Source: Mycobacterium sp. D16R12 (GTDB lineage Bacteria; Actinomycetota; Actinomycetes; Mycobacteriales; Mycobacteriaceae). Taken from it: a DNA stretch of 64,000 nucleotides. Positions within the stretch are counted from its first letter, which is position 1. Every line of letters starts with the position of its first letter. The position numbers and the translations under genes are program-made. The notes under the pieces were generated by a model that searched no databases, was not told the DNA's origin, and saw nothing but the letters and a program-made list of their open reading frames with translations. The stretch spans positions 124,001 through 188,000 of the forward strand of contig NZ_MAFC01000004.1 in NCBI RefSeq assembly GCF_002013465.1, written 5' to 3'. Positions 46,378 to 55,170 of this stretch are shown here, piece after piece.

Positions 46378-47355
46378 GTGCGTGCGGTCCTCATCGTGAA
46401 TCCCAATGCCACCTCGACAACGGCGGCCGGGCGTGACCTGCTGGCTCACGCACTCGAAAGCCGTGTGCACCTGCAGGTTCTGCATACAGACCACCGCGGC
46501 CACGCCAGCGAGCTGGCCCGTCGTGCTGCCGACGAGGGTGCGGCGGTCATCGTCGTACACGGCGGCGACGGCACGGTCAGTGAAGTGGTGAACGGGCTGC
46601 TTGGTCAGCCGGGGCACCCGGCGCCCGGCCCATTGCCCGCCATCGCGGTGGTTCCGGGCGGTTCGGCCAACGTGTTCGCCCGGACGCTGGGCATATCGGC
46701 CGACCCCGTTCAGGCCACTAATCAAGTCGTCGATCTGCTGGACGAACACCGTCGCGAGCAGCGACGATGGCGCCGTATCGGTCTTGGGCACTGTGGCGAG
46801 CGCTGGTTCATCTTCAACGCCGGTATGGGCCTGGACGGCGAAGTGGTCGCCGCGATGGAGGCGCACCGCAACAAGGGCAAGCAGGTCACGGCGGGGCGCT
46901 ATGTCACCCGCGCGGTACTGAGCTTCTTCCGCGCTGCCCGGCGCCAGCCGACCCTCACCGTGGAGCTGCCCGGCCATGAGCCGCAGGCTGGTATCCATTT
47001 CGCGTTCATCAGCAATTCCAACCCGTGGACGTACGCCAACGAGCGCGCCATCTGGACGAATCCGGGCACCGGTTTCGAGAGCGGTTTGGGCGTATTCGCG
47101 TCAAAGAGCATGAACGTGACGGCGAATCTTCGGCTGGTCCGTCACATGGTGGGTGCCCCTCGCCCCGACCGTCCCGCAGCCGGTCACCTGCTGCGTGAAG
47201 ACGATGTCCCGTGGGTGCGGATACGCGCGTCAGCGCCGATTGCCACACAGATAGACGGTGATTTCCTCGGGCTGCGCAGCGACCTGACCTTCACCGCGGA
47301 GAACGACGTTCTCGACGTGGTCGCGCCGGCAAAACCCCTAAACGCACCTTTTTGA
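46378..47355 (+). CDS. Diacylglycerol/lipid kinase-like protein (Rv3218 type)
   Basis: A 325-residue protein with the DAGK catalytic fold: VLIVNPNATSTTAAGR, the nucleotide motif VVHGGDGTVSEVVNGLL, AVVPGGSANVFARTLG (where GxxNDFAR-type sequence binds ATP/Mg), and a C-terminal beta domain ending QIDGDFLG, typical of lipid kinases. It would phosphorylate diacylglycerol or a similar lipid or sphingoid alcohol. GTG 46378 lies nine bases after TAGGCT, possibly a -10, so leaderless expression is possible. Confidence 0.88.
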   Translation: MRAVLIVNPNATSTTAAGRDLLAHALESRVHLQVLHTDHRGHASELARRAADEGAAVIVVHGGDGTVSEVVNGLLGQPGHPAPGPLPAIAVVPGGSANVFARTLGISADPVQATNQVVDLLDEHRREQRRWRRIGLGHCGERWFIFNAGMGLDGEVVAAMEAHRNKGKQVTAGRYVTRAVLSFFRAARRQPTLTVELPGHEPQAGIHFAFISNSNPWTYANERAIWTNPGTGFESGLGVFASKSMNVTANLRLVRHMVGAPRPDRPAAGHLLREDDVPWVRIRASAPIATQIDGDFLGLRSDLTFTAENDVLDVVAPAKPLNAPF

Positions 47356-47771
47356 GCCGCACCCAAAGCGCAATAGTGTTGAGCGACAGCTCGTTCCGGG
47401 CACAGCCGATTCACAGGGGCAACGCGGTCCACGTCACACCTGGGCCGGATTGGATGTACTACTTCACGTAGTTGAGCCTCGACGGGCCGTGATGTTACTC
47501 ACCAGTAGCACTAGTTCACCTGGGAAAATAAGGGAATATCGCCAGATTCAAGGCGCAGATCGATTTAGTGTAGTACAAACGAATGTGGAGTCCGCAGACA
47601 CCACCCCCGAGTGAGATTGACCACGTGTTAACTCACGCTATTGACTTCTGCTGAGCTTGTGAAACGATCGGAAGCAACAGTGCAGAAACATTTGGTACGC
47701 ACGCGTTAACAGCCGAAAAACATTGATCTCGTGCGCTTGTGGCGCGCGCGATGAAAAAGGAGTGCACAACT
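47356..47771 (+). promoter_or_regulatory. 416-bp whiB1 upstream region with CRP-like sites
   Basis: No ORF is supported. AGTGAGATTGACCACG at 47610-47625 closely matches the CRP (cAMP receptor protein) site known upstream of tuberculosis whiB1. The partly overlapping CGTG-TTAACT-CACG at 47624-47637 is a second site of the same half-site type. TTGACT at 47641-47646 may be a -35 but no good -10 follows. The part 47356-47600 is relatively AT-rich and shows nothing I recognise. Confidence 0.6.
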
Positions 47772-48026
47772 ATGGATTGGCGCCATAAGGCGGTCTGTCG
47801 CGACGAGGATCCCGAACTGTTCTTCCCCGTCGGGAACAGCGGACCGGCCCTTGCCCAGATCGCTGACGCAAAGCTCGTCTGTAACCGCTGTCCGGTGACG
47901 ACTGAGTGCCTTACCTGGGCGCTGGAGTCGGGCCAGGACGCAGGTGTGTGGGGTGGCCTCAGCGAGGATGAGCGCCGCGCCCTCAAGCGTCGCAACGCCC
48001 GCGCTCGCGCCCGTAGCGCCGTCTAA
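47772..48026 (+). CDS. whiB1: WhiB1, essential nitric-oxide-responsive iron-sulfur regulator
   Basis: An 84-residue WhiB protein. The cluster cysteines are in HKAVCRDEDPELFFP and LVCNRCPVTTEC, followed by GVWGG and the basic tail RRALKRRNARARARS. The sequence is nearly identical to tuberculosis WhiB1, a [4Fe-4S] protein that reacts with NO and represses its own promoter when cluster-free. ATG 47772 is fixed by the homologous MDWRHKAVC start and by AAAGGAG upstream. The long upstream region has CRP-like sites, and a hairpin follows. Confidence 0.96.
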   Translation: MDWRHKAVCRDEDPELFFPVGNSGPALAQIADAKLVCNRCPVTTECLTWALESGQDAGVWGGLSEDERRALKRRNARARARSAV

Positions 48027-48040
48027 CGTCGCAGCAATCA

Positions 48041-48070
48041 GAACCCGGCACATTTAGTGCCGGGTTCTTT
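48041..48070 (+). terminator. Intrinsic terminator after whiB1
   Basis: A perfect 11-bp stem, GAACCCGGCAC (48041-48051) with GTGCCGGGTTC (48057-48067), five-base loop, then TTT. The short T-run makes it moderate. It separates whiB1 from the convergent pdtaS gene. Confidence 0.8.
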
Positions 48071-48107
48071 GCTGCTGTGGGCCGGATCGCGTGCCGGGCA
48101 GGGACTT

Positions 48108-49598
48108 TCAGGCCATCAAGCGAGCACGCCGGCCCAACGGCACCCGAAGCACCGCGTTTGTTCCACCCTCTGGGTCGCTGCGCATATCCAGTGAGCCGTC
48201 AATCTCCGCCGACACCAGCGTCCTGACGATCTGCAATCCCAGTCGATCCGATGTCTCGACGCTGAATCCGTCGGGTAGTCCCCGTCCGTCGTCATGCACG
48301 ACAACGTCGAGCCAACGCGCCGACCGCTCAGCCCTGATGATCACCTGGCCTTGCGCACCCTCCTCGAATGCGTGCTCGATGGCGTTCTGGACCAGCTCGG
48401 TGATCACCATGATCAACGGTGTCGCGCGGTCGGAGTCGAGCACTCCGAGCGCGCCCTCGCGGGAGACACGCACCTTGGTGTCGACGGTGGCCACATCGGT
48501 CATGATCGGCATGATCCGGTCGATCACCTCGTCGAGGTTGACTTCTTCGTCCACCGACATGGACAACGCATCGTGGACCAACGCAATGGACGACACCCGC
48601 CGGACCGATTCGAAAAGTGCTTCGCGGGCTTCCTCATTCTGGGTGCGCCGGGCCTGCAGCCGCAGCAGCGCGGCCACAGTCTGCAGGTTGTTCTTCACCC
48701 GGTGGTGGATCTCGCGAATGGTGGCGTCCTTGGACAGCAGCGCCCGATCGCGGCGCTTGACCTCGGTCACGTCACGGGTCAGCAGCAGCGCCCCCACTGA
48801 TCCGCCGCGCACAATGAGCGGCAGCGTGCGGATGAGCACCGCGGCACCGCGAGCGTCGACCTCCATACGCATACTCGGGCCGCCGGCGAGCACGTCGCGG
48901 ATATGCGCCGCCAATTCCTGGCCCTCGAACGGATCCGAGATCAGCGGCTTGGTGACCTCCATGAGGTCATGCCCCTGCAGATCGCTGGCCAGACCCATGC
49001 GGTGATAGGCCGACAACGCATTGGGGCTGGCGTATCGGACTTCACCGGAAACAGCGAGTCTGATGAATCCGTCACCCACCCGGGGGCTGGAGCGCGACAT
49101 CGCCTGATCGGCCACGTTCGGAAACGTTCCCTCGGTGAGCATTACCAGCAGATCGCCCGCGCACTCCAGGTACGCCCGTTCCAGCACGCCCTTCTTGAGC
49201 CGGGAGGCCAATGCGGTCTGGTGTGTCAACACCGCCACCGTGCGGTCCCCACAGCGCACCGGGACCGCCTCCACGTTGAGCTCGGAGGCGTGCTCGGTCA
49301 GGTCCGAATCACTTTCACGCTCGATGGAACCCGAAGTGAATGCCGCTTCGACCAACGGAACATCTGAAGTCTTGGCCACGGTGCCCACGGCATCGCTGTC
49401 AATGATTGTCGGCGCGGTGTTGGGTCGGCACTGGGCGACGCACACGAAGGCGTCGTCGTCGCGGTGCACCCACATCAGGTAATCGGCGAAGGAGAGGTCG
49501 GCCAGCAGCTGCCATTCGGCGACCACGGCGTGCAGGTGATCGACCGCTTCGCCCGGCAGCATGGTGTGCTCGGCAAGCAGGTCACCGAGAGTGGACAC
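48108..49598 (-). CDS. pdtaS: Sensor histidine kinase PdtaS
   Basis: A 496-residue soluble histidine kinase without membrane spans. An N-terminal GAF-like domain (1-140) and a PAS domain (about 175-285; RLAVSGEVRYASPNALSAYH) precede a HisKA_2-type kinase. The phospho-acceptor His is in REIHHRVKNNLQTVAALL, the N box is ELVQNAIEHAF, and the G boxes are VHDDGRGLP and LGLQIVRTLV. PdtaS phosphorylates PdtaR, an ANTAR antiterminator, and signals metal and NO. The start is ATG 49598. Downstream of the biotinyl protein gene on the same strand. Confidence 0.94.
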   Translation of the reverse strand: MSTLGDLLAEHTMLPGEAVDHLHAVVAEWQLLADLSFADYLMWVHRDDDAFVCVAQCRPNTAPTIIDSDAVGTVAKTSDVPLVEAAFTSGSIERESDSDLTEHASELNVEAVPVRCGDRTVAVLTHQTALASRLKKGVLERAYLECAGDLLVMLTEGTFPNVADQAMSRSSPRVGDGFIRLAVSGEVRYASPNALSAYHRMGLASDLQGHDLMEVTKPLISDPFEGQELAAHIRDVLAGGPSMRMEVDARGAAVLIRTLPLIVRGGSVGALLLTRDVTEVKRRDRALLSKDATIREIHHRVKNNLQTVAALLRLQARRTQNEEAREALFESVRRVSSIALVHDALSMSVDEEVNLDEVIDRIMPIMTDVATVDTKVRVSREGALGVLDSDRATPLIMVITELVQNAIEHAFEEGAQGQVIIRAERSARWLDVVVHDDGRGLPDGFSVETSDRLGLQIVRTLVSAEIDGSLDMRSDPEGGTNAVLRVPLGRRARLMA

Positions 49599-49609
49599 GT
49601 GGTGGCGAT

Positions 49610-49828
49610 CTAGTCGTCGATGACGGCGATCAAGTCGCCGGCCTGGATGACGTCGCCCACCGAAACGCTCACGTCACCGATGGTTCCCGCGACTTCGGCG
49701 AGCACCGGGATCTCCATTTTCATGGATTCCAGCAGGACAATGGTGTCGCCTTCAGCGATCGCGTCACCCTTCTTGACGAGTACTTCCAGCACGCTGGCCA
49801 CGATCTCGGCGTGTACTTCCTCGGCCAC
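49610..49828 (-). CDS. Small biotinyl-domain protein (TB7.3 type)
   Basis: A 72-residue free biotin carrier-like domain. The biotinylation motif is LESMKMEIPV (the lysine between two methionines), flanked by the usual symmetrical beta hairpins (VLEVLVKKGDAIAEGDTI, TIGDVSVSVGDVIQAGDLI). It corresponds to Rv3221c/TB7.3. No carboxylase subunit is adjacent, so its partner enzyme is not evident. It starts with ATG 49828 and ends 11 bp before pdtaS. Confidence 0.93.
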   Translation of the reverse strand: MAEEVHAEIVASVLEVLVKKGDAIAEGDTIVLLESMKMEIPVLAEVAGTIGDVSVSVGDVIQAGDLIAVIDD

Positions 49829-50019
49829 CTGCGCGCCACCTCGCTCTCGTCAACATCCGGTTACTGGTCCTCAGTATCGAACCACACGTACGGGATCCAC
49901 GCGTTCAACCACCCTCACCGGCATGAGAGACTAGATACACACACCGGCGCGCATTATGCGCAGCTGGCCTGTCAGCCGGGCTCACGCCCGGAACCCATTT
50001 GATCGGTAAGGAGATTCCC

Positions 50020-50094
50020 ATGGCCAAGCGTGGTCGCAAGAAGCGCAGCCGCAAGCACAACGCCGCCAACCACGGCAAGCGTCCCAACAGCTAG
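50020..50094 (+). CDS. Large-subunit ribosomal protein bL37 (24 residues)
   Basis: A very short gene missed by ordinary length cut-offs. ATG 50020 follows AAGGAGATTCCC, an excellent ribosome site. The product begins MAKRGRKKRSRK, contains NAANHGKRPNS at its end and is 24 residues long with 12 basic residues. This matches bL37, the actinobacteria-specific 50S protein found in mycobacterial ribosome structures. An imperfect hairpin (CCGGGC-TCAC-GCCCGG, 49978-49993) lies in the leader. It is convergent with rshA; the stops are two bases apart. Confidence 0.93.
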   Translation: MAKRGRKKRSRKHNAANHGKRPNS

Positions 50095-50096
50095 CG

Positions 50097-50405
50097 CTAG
50101 GAGTTCTCAGCCCGCTGCTCGATGAAAGTGGTCTGAGTGATCTTCAACTTAAGACGCTCACGTAGCCCGTCAGGTGCCTTTTCTCCACCGCACTTGCGGG
50201 CTACGAGTGTTTTGATCTGCTCTTCAATACCGTAATGCTGCAGGCAGCCCGGGCATTCTTCGAGATGATGCCGCAGCCGCGCGCTGCTCTCCGCGCTGCA
50301 TTCACCGTCGAGGAGGGTCCACACCTCCGCGATCACCTCGGCGCAACCCGATACCTCGCAGTTGCCGCCCTTGTCCACACTGTTCTTCAGCTCACCGTCG
50401 GTCAT
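50097..50405 (-). CDS. rshA: RshA, zinc-type anti-sigma factor for SigH
   Basis: A 102-residue ZAS-family anti-sigma factor. The redox zinc motif is HHLEECPGC (HxxxCxxC), with a further conserved cysteine in [11 protein letters not shown] near the N-terminus. Oxidation of the cysteines releases SigH. The rest is a short helix bundle that clamps the sigma factor. The ATG at 50405 overlaps the sigH stop as ATGA, so translation is coupled. Confidence 0.94.
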   Translation of the reverse strand: MTDGELKNSVDKGGNCEVSGCAEVIAEVWTLLDGECSAESSARLRHHLEECPGCLQHYGIEEQIKTLVARKCGGEKAPDGLRERLKLKITQTTFIEQRAENS

Positions 50406-51034
50406 GCCCGGCCCTCCGCCAACTCATTGTTGCGCAGGAAGCCACGGTCCTTGGCCACTTCGGCCAGCAATTCGCGCAGCTGGCGACGGCCGCGGTGCAA
50501 CCGCGACATGACCGTGCCGATCGGGGTGTCCATGATCTCGGCGATCTCCTTGTAGGGGAAGCCTTCGACGTCCGCGTAGTACACGGCCATCCGGAATTCT
50601 TCCGGAAGCTTATTCAACGCTTCTTTGATTTCGTCGTCAGGCAGCACATCGAGCGCTTCGATCTCCGCCGACCGCAGCCCCGTCGAGGTGTGTTCGGCAT
50701 TCGCGGCCAGCTGCCAGTCGGTGATCTCCTCGGTCGGATACTCCGCGGGCTGACGCTGCTTCTTGCGATAGATATTGATGTAGGTATTCGTCAGGATCCG
50801 GTACAGCCAGGCCTTCAGGTTGGTGCCCTCTTTGAAGGTCCCGAACCCGGCGTACGCCTTGACCATCGTCTCCTGCACCAGGTCCTCCGCGTCTGCGGGG
50901 TTTCTCGTCATCCGCAGCGCAGCACCGTAGAGCTGATCCAGCAGCGGTAACGCGTCACGCTCGAAGCGTGCGGCCCGCTCAGCCTCCGTCTCGACGTGAA
51001 TCGCCTGATTAGAGGGATCTGCGGTGTCTGTCAC
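50402..51034 (-). CDS. sigH: ECF sigma factor SigH
   Basis: A sigma-70 ECF protein of 210 residues from the preferred start. Region 2 includes [20 protein letters not shown] and [20 protein letters not shown]; region 4 includes [16 protein letters not shown] and [18 protein letters not shown]. It directs the heat and oxidative stress response (thioredoxin, mycoredoxin, chaperones). GTG 51034 is chosen because AAAGGA lies seven bases upstream and the length fits the tuberculosis protein (216). In-frame ATG codons at 51064, 51082, 51103 and 51139 are alternatives; translation from 51139 would still follow the upstream promoter candidate. Confidence 0.93.
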   Translation of the reverse strand: MTDTADPSNQAIHVETEAERAARFERDALPLLDQLYGAALRMTRNPADAEDLVQETMVKAYAGFGTFKEGTNLKAWLYRILTNTYINIYRKKQRQPAEYPTEEITDWQLAANAEHTSTGLRSAEIEALDVLPDDEIKEALNKLPEEFRMAVYYADVEGFPYKEIAEIMDTPIGTVMSRLHRGRRQLRELLAEVAKDRGFLRNNELAEGRA

Positions 51035-51165
51035 GGCGGTCCTTTCGGTAGCGACACCGACCATACGGATCGGCACCGACATCGGACGTTCGAGGCACGC
51101 CATTGTCACCTGCAATACCCCTTCCGTGTTGAGGACCATAGTCCGCTCGTTGCGGACACACTGCT

Positions 51166-51194
51166 CAACACAGACTCATGCCGGGGTATTTCCC
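51166..51194 (-). promoter_or_regulatory. Candidate SigH-type promoter upstream of sigH
   Basis: Minus strand: GGGAAA (51194-51189), about 18 bases, TGTTG (51170-51166). It matches the SigH pattern except for the last base of the -35. Autoregulation is known for sigH in mycobacteria. Confidence 0.45.
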
Positions 51195-51252
51195 AAAGTA
51201 TCTCGACTGTCAACTCAAAATTCACGGGACCCGGAGCACTACTGTCCAGATC

Positions 51253-51759
51253 GTGGGTTCCAAGGCCGCCAAAGCTGCCACTCCGGCCGTCGCCGCGTTG
51301 ATCGCTGCCGGGGTCGAATATGAACTGTTGCCGTATGAGCACCGTCCCGGAGAGAACGCTTTCGGCGATGAGGCGGTGCGCGCACTGGCGGGCTCCGGGC
51401 TGGTTCCCGGGCAGATCTTCAAGACCCTGCTGATCGCGCTGGATCGAGGGGCGGATCTGGCGGTCGCGGTCATCCCGGTGCCCGCGACTCTCTCACTCAA
51501 GGCTGCGGCGGCGGCCCTCGGCCGCGGCAAGGCCACCATGGCTGATCCGGCGTCGGCCGAACGCAGTTCCGGCTACGTGGTCGGCGGAATCTCGCCACTC
51601 GGGCAACGAAAACCGTTGCCCACCGTTATCGACTCGTCGGCCCTGACGTGGGATCGCATCCTGTGCAGCGCCGGAAAGCGCGGGCTGCAGATGGCGCTGG
51701 CACCCACCGACCTGGCCCGGCTCACCAACGCTGTCACGGCGCCCGTCACAGCAGGGTGA
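51253..51759 (+). CDS. ybaK: YbaK/ProX-type aminoacyl-tRNA deacylase
   Basis: A protein of 168 residues of the YbaK family, which removes cysteine mis-charged to tRNA-Pro. It has ATPAVAALIAAGVEYELLPYEH at the N-terminus, QIFKTLLI with the conserved catalytic lysine, VPVPATLSLKAAAAALG, and VVGGISPLGQRKPLPTVIDSSAL, the family signature. GTG 51253 is used since it fits the family length; the frame is open from 51178 but that extension overlaps the sigH promoter region. It corresponds to Rv3224A/B, which are broken in tuberculosis as I recall; here the gene is intact. It overlaps the SRAP gene by 14 bp at the stop. Confidence 0.88.
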   Translation: MGSKAAKAATPAVAALIAAGVEYELLPYEHRPGENAFGDEAVRALAGSGLVPGQIFKTLLIALDRGADLAVAVIPVPATLSLKAAAAALGRGKATMADPASAERSSGYVVGGISPLGQRKPLPTVIDSSALTWDRILCSAGKRGLQMALAPTDLARLTNAVTAPVTAG

Positions 51760-52516
51760 TCTGCTCCCCCACGGCATGAGTTCCGTCATCCGGCGCGAGC
51801 AGCTGCGGACCATTGTTCGCGACACTGTTCACCAGCGATGACACCTGCCGCGTTTCGATGCCGATTACCTGGCCGGCAGGCTGCAGCAGCCGCTGATCCA
51901 GATCCTGGTCCGGGTCCAGCCACCGATCCCACGATTCGGCGCTCAACATCAATGGCATCCGGTCGTGAATCTCCCGTAGTGGGCCGACGGCATCCGTGGT
52001 GACGATCGTGCAGCTCAGCAGGGGTGTCGCATCCTTAGAGGGCTTCCACACCGACCACAAGCCCGCCGCGAACAGCCGTTTATCGTCGCCCGCATTCATA
52101 TAGAACGCCGTCTTGGCGCCTTCCTGCTTACGCCACTCGTACCAGCCGTCCATCGGAACGAGACACCGTTTGGACTGCGCCGCGACACGGAAGGTTGCGG
52201 CCGTGGTGAGACTTTCCGCGCGGGCGTTGATCAGCGGCGCGCCCTTGCCCTGTGGTCGGCCGTCTTCGCGCGCCTTGGCCCAGGTCGGCACCAAACCCCA
52301 GCGCATGGCGCGGACGCGGCGGGTGGGAACGTCGCCGGGTTCACGATGTCGTGCCACGACGGTGAGCACCGGATCAGTGGGTGCGACGTTGTAGTTCGGG
52401 ATGGCGGGAAGCTGCTGTGGTCCGGTCGACTGACTCACTGTGCTTATCTCGTCCACCGCGTCGATCTCGACGGCGAGCAGCGCCGGGTCGATCGTGACCG
52501 CGTACCTTCCGCACAT
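51746..52516 (-). CDS. SRAP-domain protein (YedK/HMCES, abasic-site crosslinker)
   Basis: A 256-residue SOS-response-associated protein. It begins MCGRYAV, so Cys2 becomes the N-terminal nucleophile that bonds to abasic sites in single-stranded [33 protein letters not shown] (conserved Asn/Arg/Glu), [13 protein letters not shown] and IHDRMPLML (the His of the active site) follow in the expected order. ATG 52516 is fixed by the MCGRY start. It is divergent from aroA with 58 bp between. Confidence 0.95.
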   Translation of the reverse strand: MCGRYAVTIDPALLAVEIDAVDEISTVSQSTGPQQLPAIPNYNVAPTDPVLTVVARHREPGDVPTRRVRAMRWGLVPTWAKAREDGRPQGKGAPLINARAESLTTAATFRVAAQSKRCLVPMDGWYEWRKQEGAKTAFYMNAGDDKRLFAAGLWSVWKPSKDATPLLSCTIVTTDAVGPLREIHDRMPLMLSAESWDRWLDPDQDLDQRLLQPAGQVIGIETRQVSSLVNSVANNGPQLLAPDDGTHAVGEQITLL

Positions 52517-52574
52517 ATCGCCATGGTGCCACCCGGGGCCGACACCGCAGGTATGCGTCCGGGAGAATAGGGCG

Positions 52575-53906
52575 GTGACACGCGGACTCTGGCAGGCACC
52601 GACGATCGACAGTTCCGTCAACGCGACCATCACCATGCCCGGCTCCAAATCCCAGACCAATCGGGCGTTCGTCCTCGCCGCACTGGCCGCACGTGAGGGC
52701 GGCACCTCAACGGTGTCCGGCGCATTGCGCAGCCGCGACACCGATCTCATGATCGGAGCGTTGCGCGCGCTGGGGTGCGACATCGCGGGTGAGGGCACCG
52801 ACCTCACGATCTCCCCCGGATCCGGCGGCGGTGACACCTCGACGGTCGACTGCGGGCTTGCCGGAACGGTCCTTCGGTTCCTGCCACCGGTGGCCGCACT
52901 TCGCCACGCCCCCACCGTCTTCGACGGCGACGATCAGGCACGTGCCCGACCCATCGCTCCCCTACTGGACGCACTGCGTGCGATCGGAGTCGGCATCGAG
53001 GGGCAACACCTGCCGTTCACGGTGGCCGGCACCGGACAGGTACGCGGCGGCGAGGTCGGCGTCGACGCCTCGGGATCGTCACAATTCGTTTCCGGCCTCC
53101 TCCTTTCCGGTGCCGCATTCACCGAGGGCCTGACGGCGGTGAACACCGCGGACGTGCTGCCCTCGGGGCCGCATGTGGTCATGACGGTCACGATGTTGCG
53201 TGAGGCGGGCATCGTGGTGGACGATTCCACCCCCGGCCGCTGGCATATCGATCCGCAACCAATTCCCGCGCACCACTGGGTGATCGAGCCGGATTTATCG
53301 AACGCACTGGCTTTCATCGCGCCGGCGCTGGCCACCGGCGGCACCGTGCGCATCATCGGCTGGCCGCGAAAGTCCACTCAGCCCGCACACCAGATCGAGG
53401 ACGTGGTGCGCCGGTTCGCGCACCACGTCTCGCTGACCGATTCACATCTGGAGGTCACCGGCCAGACCGGTTATGGTGGAGTCGATCTGGACCTTGGAGA
53501 GGTCGGCGAGCTGACTCCCACGGTGGCGGCACTGGCCGCCCTGGCCGAGCCCGGGAGCGTCTCCATACTGCGCGGCGTCGCCCATCTGCGAGGGCATGAA
53601 ACCGACCGGCTCAAGGCGCTCGCCCATGAAATCAACACCCTCGGTGGACAATGCGAGGAGACCGAGGACGGGCTTCGGATCGTCGCCACAGATCTGCACG
53701 GCGGAGTCTGGGGATCGTATGCGGATCACCGGATGGCCACGGCCGGAGCCCTCGTCGGACTGAAGGTGCCGGGAGTGTCCGTCGACGACATCGCCACCAC
53801 CAGCAAGACGCTGCCCGACTTCCCCGGAATGTGGGCCGACATGCTCGCCCAATCTGAAGCTCTTCGCGCAAGCGGCTCATCGGAACCGGACGGTCGCACC
53901 TCTTGA
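52575..53906 (+). CDS. aroA: EPSP synthase (3-phosphoshikimate 1-carboxyvinyltransferase)
   Basis: A 443-residue shikimate-pathway enzyme. The substrate motif [18 protein letters not shown] is at residues 18-35, [18 protein letters not shown] corresponds to [19 protein letters not shown] follows, and the late [14 protein letters not shown] carries the conserved Asp, His and Arg. It joins shikimate 3-phosphate to phosphoenolpyruvate. GTG 52575 follows GGAG at nine bases. The stop overlaps the TTG start of rsgA by four bases (TTGA). Confidence 0.95.
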   Translation: MTRGLWQAPTIDSSVNATITMPGSKSQTNRAFVLAALAAREGGTSTVSGALRSRDTDLMIGALRALGCDIAGEGTDLTISPGSGGGDTSTVDCGLAGTVLRFLPPVAALRHAPTVFDGDDQARARPIAPLLDALRAIGVGIEGQHLPFTVAGTGQVRGGEVGVDASGSSQFVSGLLLSGAAFTEGLTAVNTADVLPSGPHVVMTVTMLREAGIVVDDSTPGRWHIDPQPIPAHHWVIEPDLSNALAFIAPALATGGTVRIIGWPRKSTQPAHQIEDVVRRFAHHVSLTDSHLEVTGQTGYGGVDLDLGEVGELTPTVAALAALAEPGSVSILRGVAHLRGHETDRLKALAHEINTLGGQCEETEDGLRIVATDLHGGVWGSYADHRMATAGALVGLKVPGVSVDDIATTSKTLPDFPGMWADMLAQSEALRASGSSEPDGRTS

Positions 53907-54895
53907 GTCCACGCGAGTACGACGAGTCCGACGCCCGCATCCGGCCGGGCCGACGCTCGCGGCCTCGCACCAAGAATCGTCCCGAGCATGCCGACGCGGT
54001 GCCCGCAATGGTCACCACCGTGGACCGCGGCCGCTGGGGCTGTGTGTTGCAGGATGATTCAGCACCGGATCCCACCCAACGGGTGACCGCGATGAGAGCA
54101 CGAGAACTCGGCCGTACCCCGATTGTGGTGGGCGATACCGTGAGCCTGGTCGGCGATCTGTCCGGGCGCCCCGACGCGCTGGCCCGCATCGTGCGGCTGG
54201 AAGATCGGCGAACAGTGTTGCGCCGCACCGCAGATGACACCGACCCCTTCGAGCGCATCTTCGTGGCCAACGCCGATCAGTTGCTTATCGTGGTGGCGGT
54301 CGCCGATCCTCCCCCGCGCACCGGCCTGGTGGAGCGCACGCTCATCTCCGCCTATGCGGGAGGCCTCACCCCCATCCTGGCACTCACCAAAACCGATCTC
54401 GCAGATCCCGATGCGTTCGCCGCACAGTTCGCCGATCTCGATCTGCAGGTGATCAGGGCGGGGCGCGATGCGCCGCTAGAGCCCATCATGGACACACTCT
54501 CCGGCCGTCTCACCGCGCTGCTCGGCCATTCCGGGGTGGGCAAGTCCACATTGGTGAACCGCCTTGTCCCCGAGGCTCACCGGGCCACAGGTGAGGTGAC
54601 CGGAGTCGGCAAGGGACGCCACACCTCAACCCAATCGATAGCGCTCCCGCTACACCCGTCGGGCTGGGTCATCGACACCCCCGGTATCAGGTCATTCGGC
54701 CTGGCTCATATCAAGCCCGCCGACGTACTGGCGGCGTTCAGCGACCTGTCTGTGGCCATCGAGGACTGCCCGCGCGGTTGCCAGCACCTTGGCCCCCCCG
54801 CGGATCCCGAGTGCGCCCTTGACGAGCTCACAGGAGCGTCCGCGAAGCGGGTGATGGCGGTGCGCCAGTTGCTTTCCGTGTTAACAACGGCCTAA
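53903..54895 (+). CDS. rsgA: Ribosome small-subunit-dependent GTPase RsgA
   Basis: A 330-residue circularly permuted GTPase. The G motifs occur in the permuted order: TKTDLAD (G4), then [14 protein letters not shown] (G1) and [10 protein letters not shown] (G3). A C-terminal zinc-binding segment [16 protein letters not shown] follows. The N-terminus is a basic OB-fold region. It matures the 30S subunit. The start is TTG 53903, overlapping the aroA stop, so translation is coupled. Confidence 0.92.
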   Translation: MSPREYDESDARIRPGRRSRPRTKNRPEHADAVPAMVTTVDRGRWGCVLQDDSAPDPTQRVTAMRARELGRTPIVVGDTVSLVGDLSGRPDALARIVRLEDRRTVLRRTADDTDPFERIFVANADQLLIVVAVADPPPRTGLVERTLISAYAGGLTPILALTKTDLADPDAFAAQFADLDLQVIRAGRDAPLEPIMDTLSGRLTALLGHSGVGKSTLVNRLVPEAHRATGEVTGVGKGRHTSTQSIALPLHPSGWVIDTPGIRSFGLAHIKPADVLAAFSDLSVAIEDCPRGCQHLGPPADPECALDELTGASAKRVMAVRQLLSVLTTA

Positions 54896-55001
54896 CTCTT
54901 GGTTGCGGGGGCCTTCTCGGATCGCGCGATCAGCACACGCCGATTAGCGTTTCCATCAGTGGCTGCGACGGAAACAGCCAATGAGGGTCAGGGGTTAACA
55001 G

Positions 55002-55103
55002 ATGACGAGCTACGTCCGTAGAATCGCCAACGTCACAGCCATTTTCGCCTGTGGCGTTGCCGCCTGGGCCACCATGTGGCTCTCCGTGTCCGGCCTGGGA
55101 TAG
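55002..55103 (+). CDS. Putative 33-residue single-pass membrane peptide
   Basis: A short ORF from ATG 55002 to TAG 55101-55103. The peptide has a basic start (MTSYVRRIANVTAI) and one hydrophobic helix containing Ala, Trp and Val (FACGVAAWATMWLSV). CAGGGG lies seven bases upstream of the ATG. It sits between rsgA and a strong terminator, so it has its own transcript context. I recognise no family; expression is not shown. Confidence 0.45.
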   Translation: MTSYVRRIANVTAIFACGVAAWATMWLSVSGLG

Positions 55104-55120
55104 TTCCCAGCGCTACCAAA

Positions 55121-55163
55121 CCTAAAAAGCCCCCGACGCTCAGCGCGTCGGGGGCTTTTTAGG
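55121..55163. terminator. Bidirectional intrinsic terminator
   Basis: A perfect 19-bp inverted repeat: CCTAAAAAGCCCCCGACGC (55121-55139) and its complement (55145-55163), five-base loop. T-runs lie in the stem on both strands, with TTTT following on plus. It ends the rsgA/small ORF side and the desA3 gene from the other side. Confidence 0.92.
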
Positions 55164-55170
55164 TTTTATG

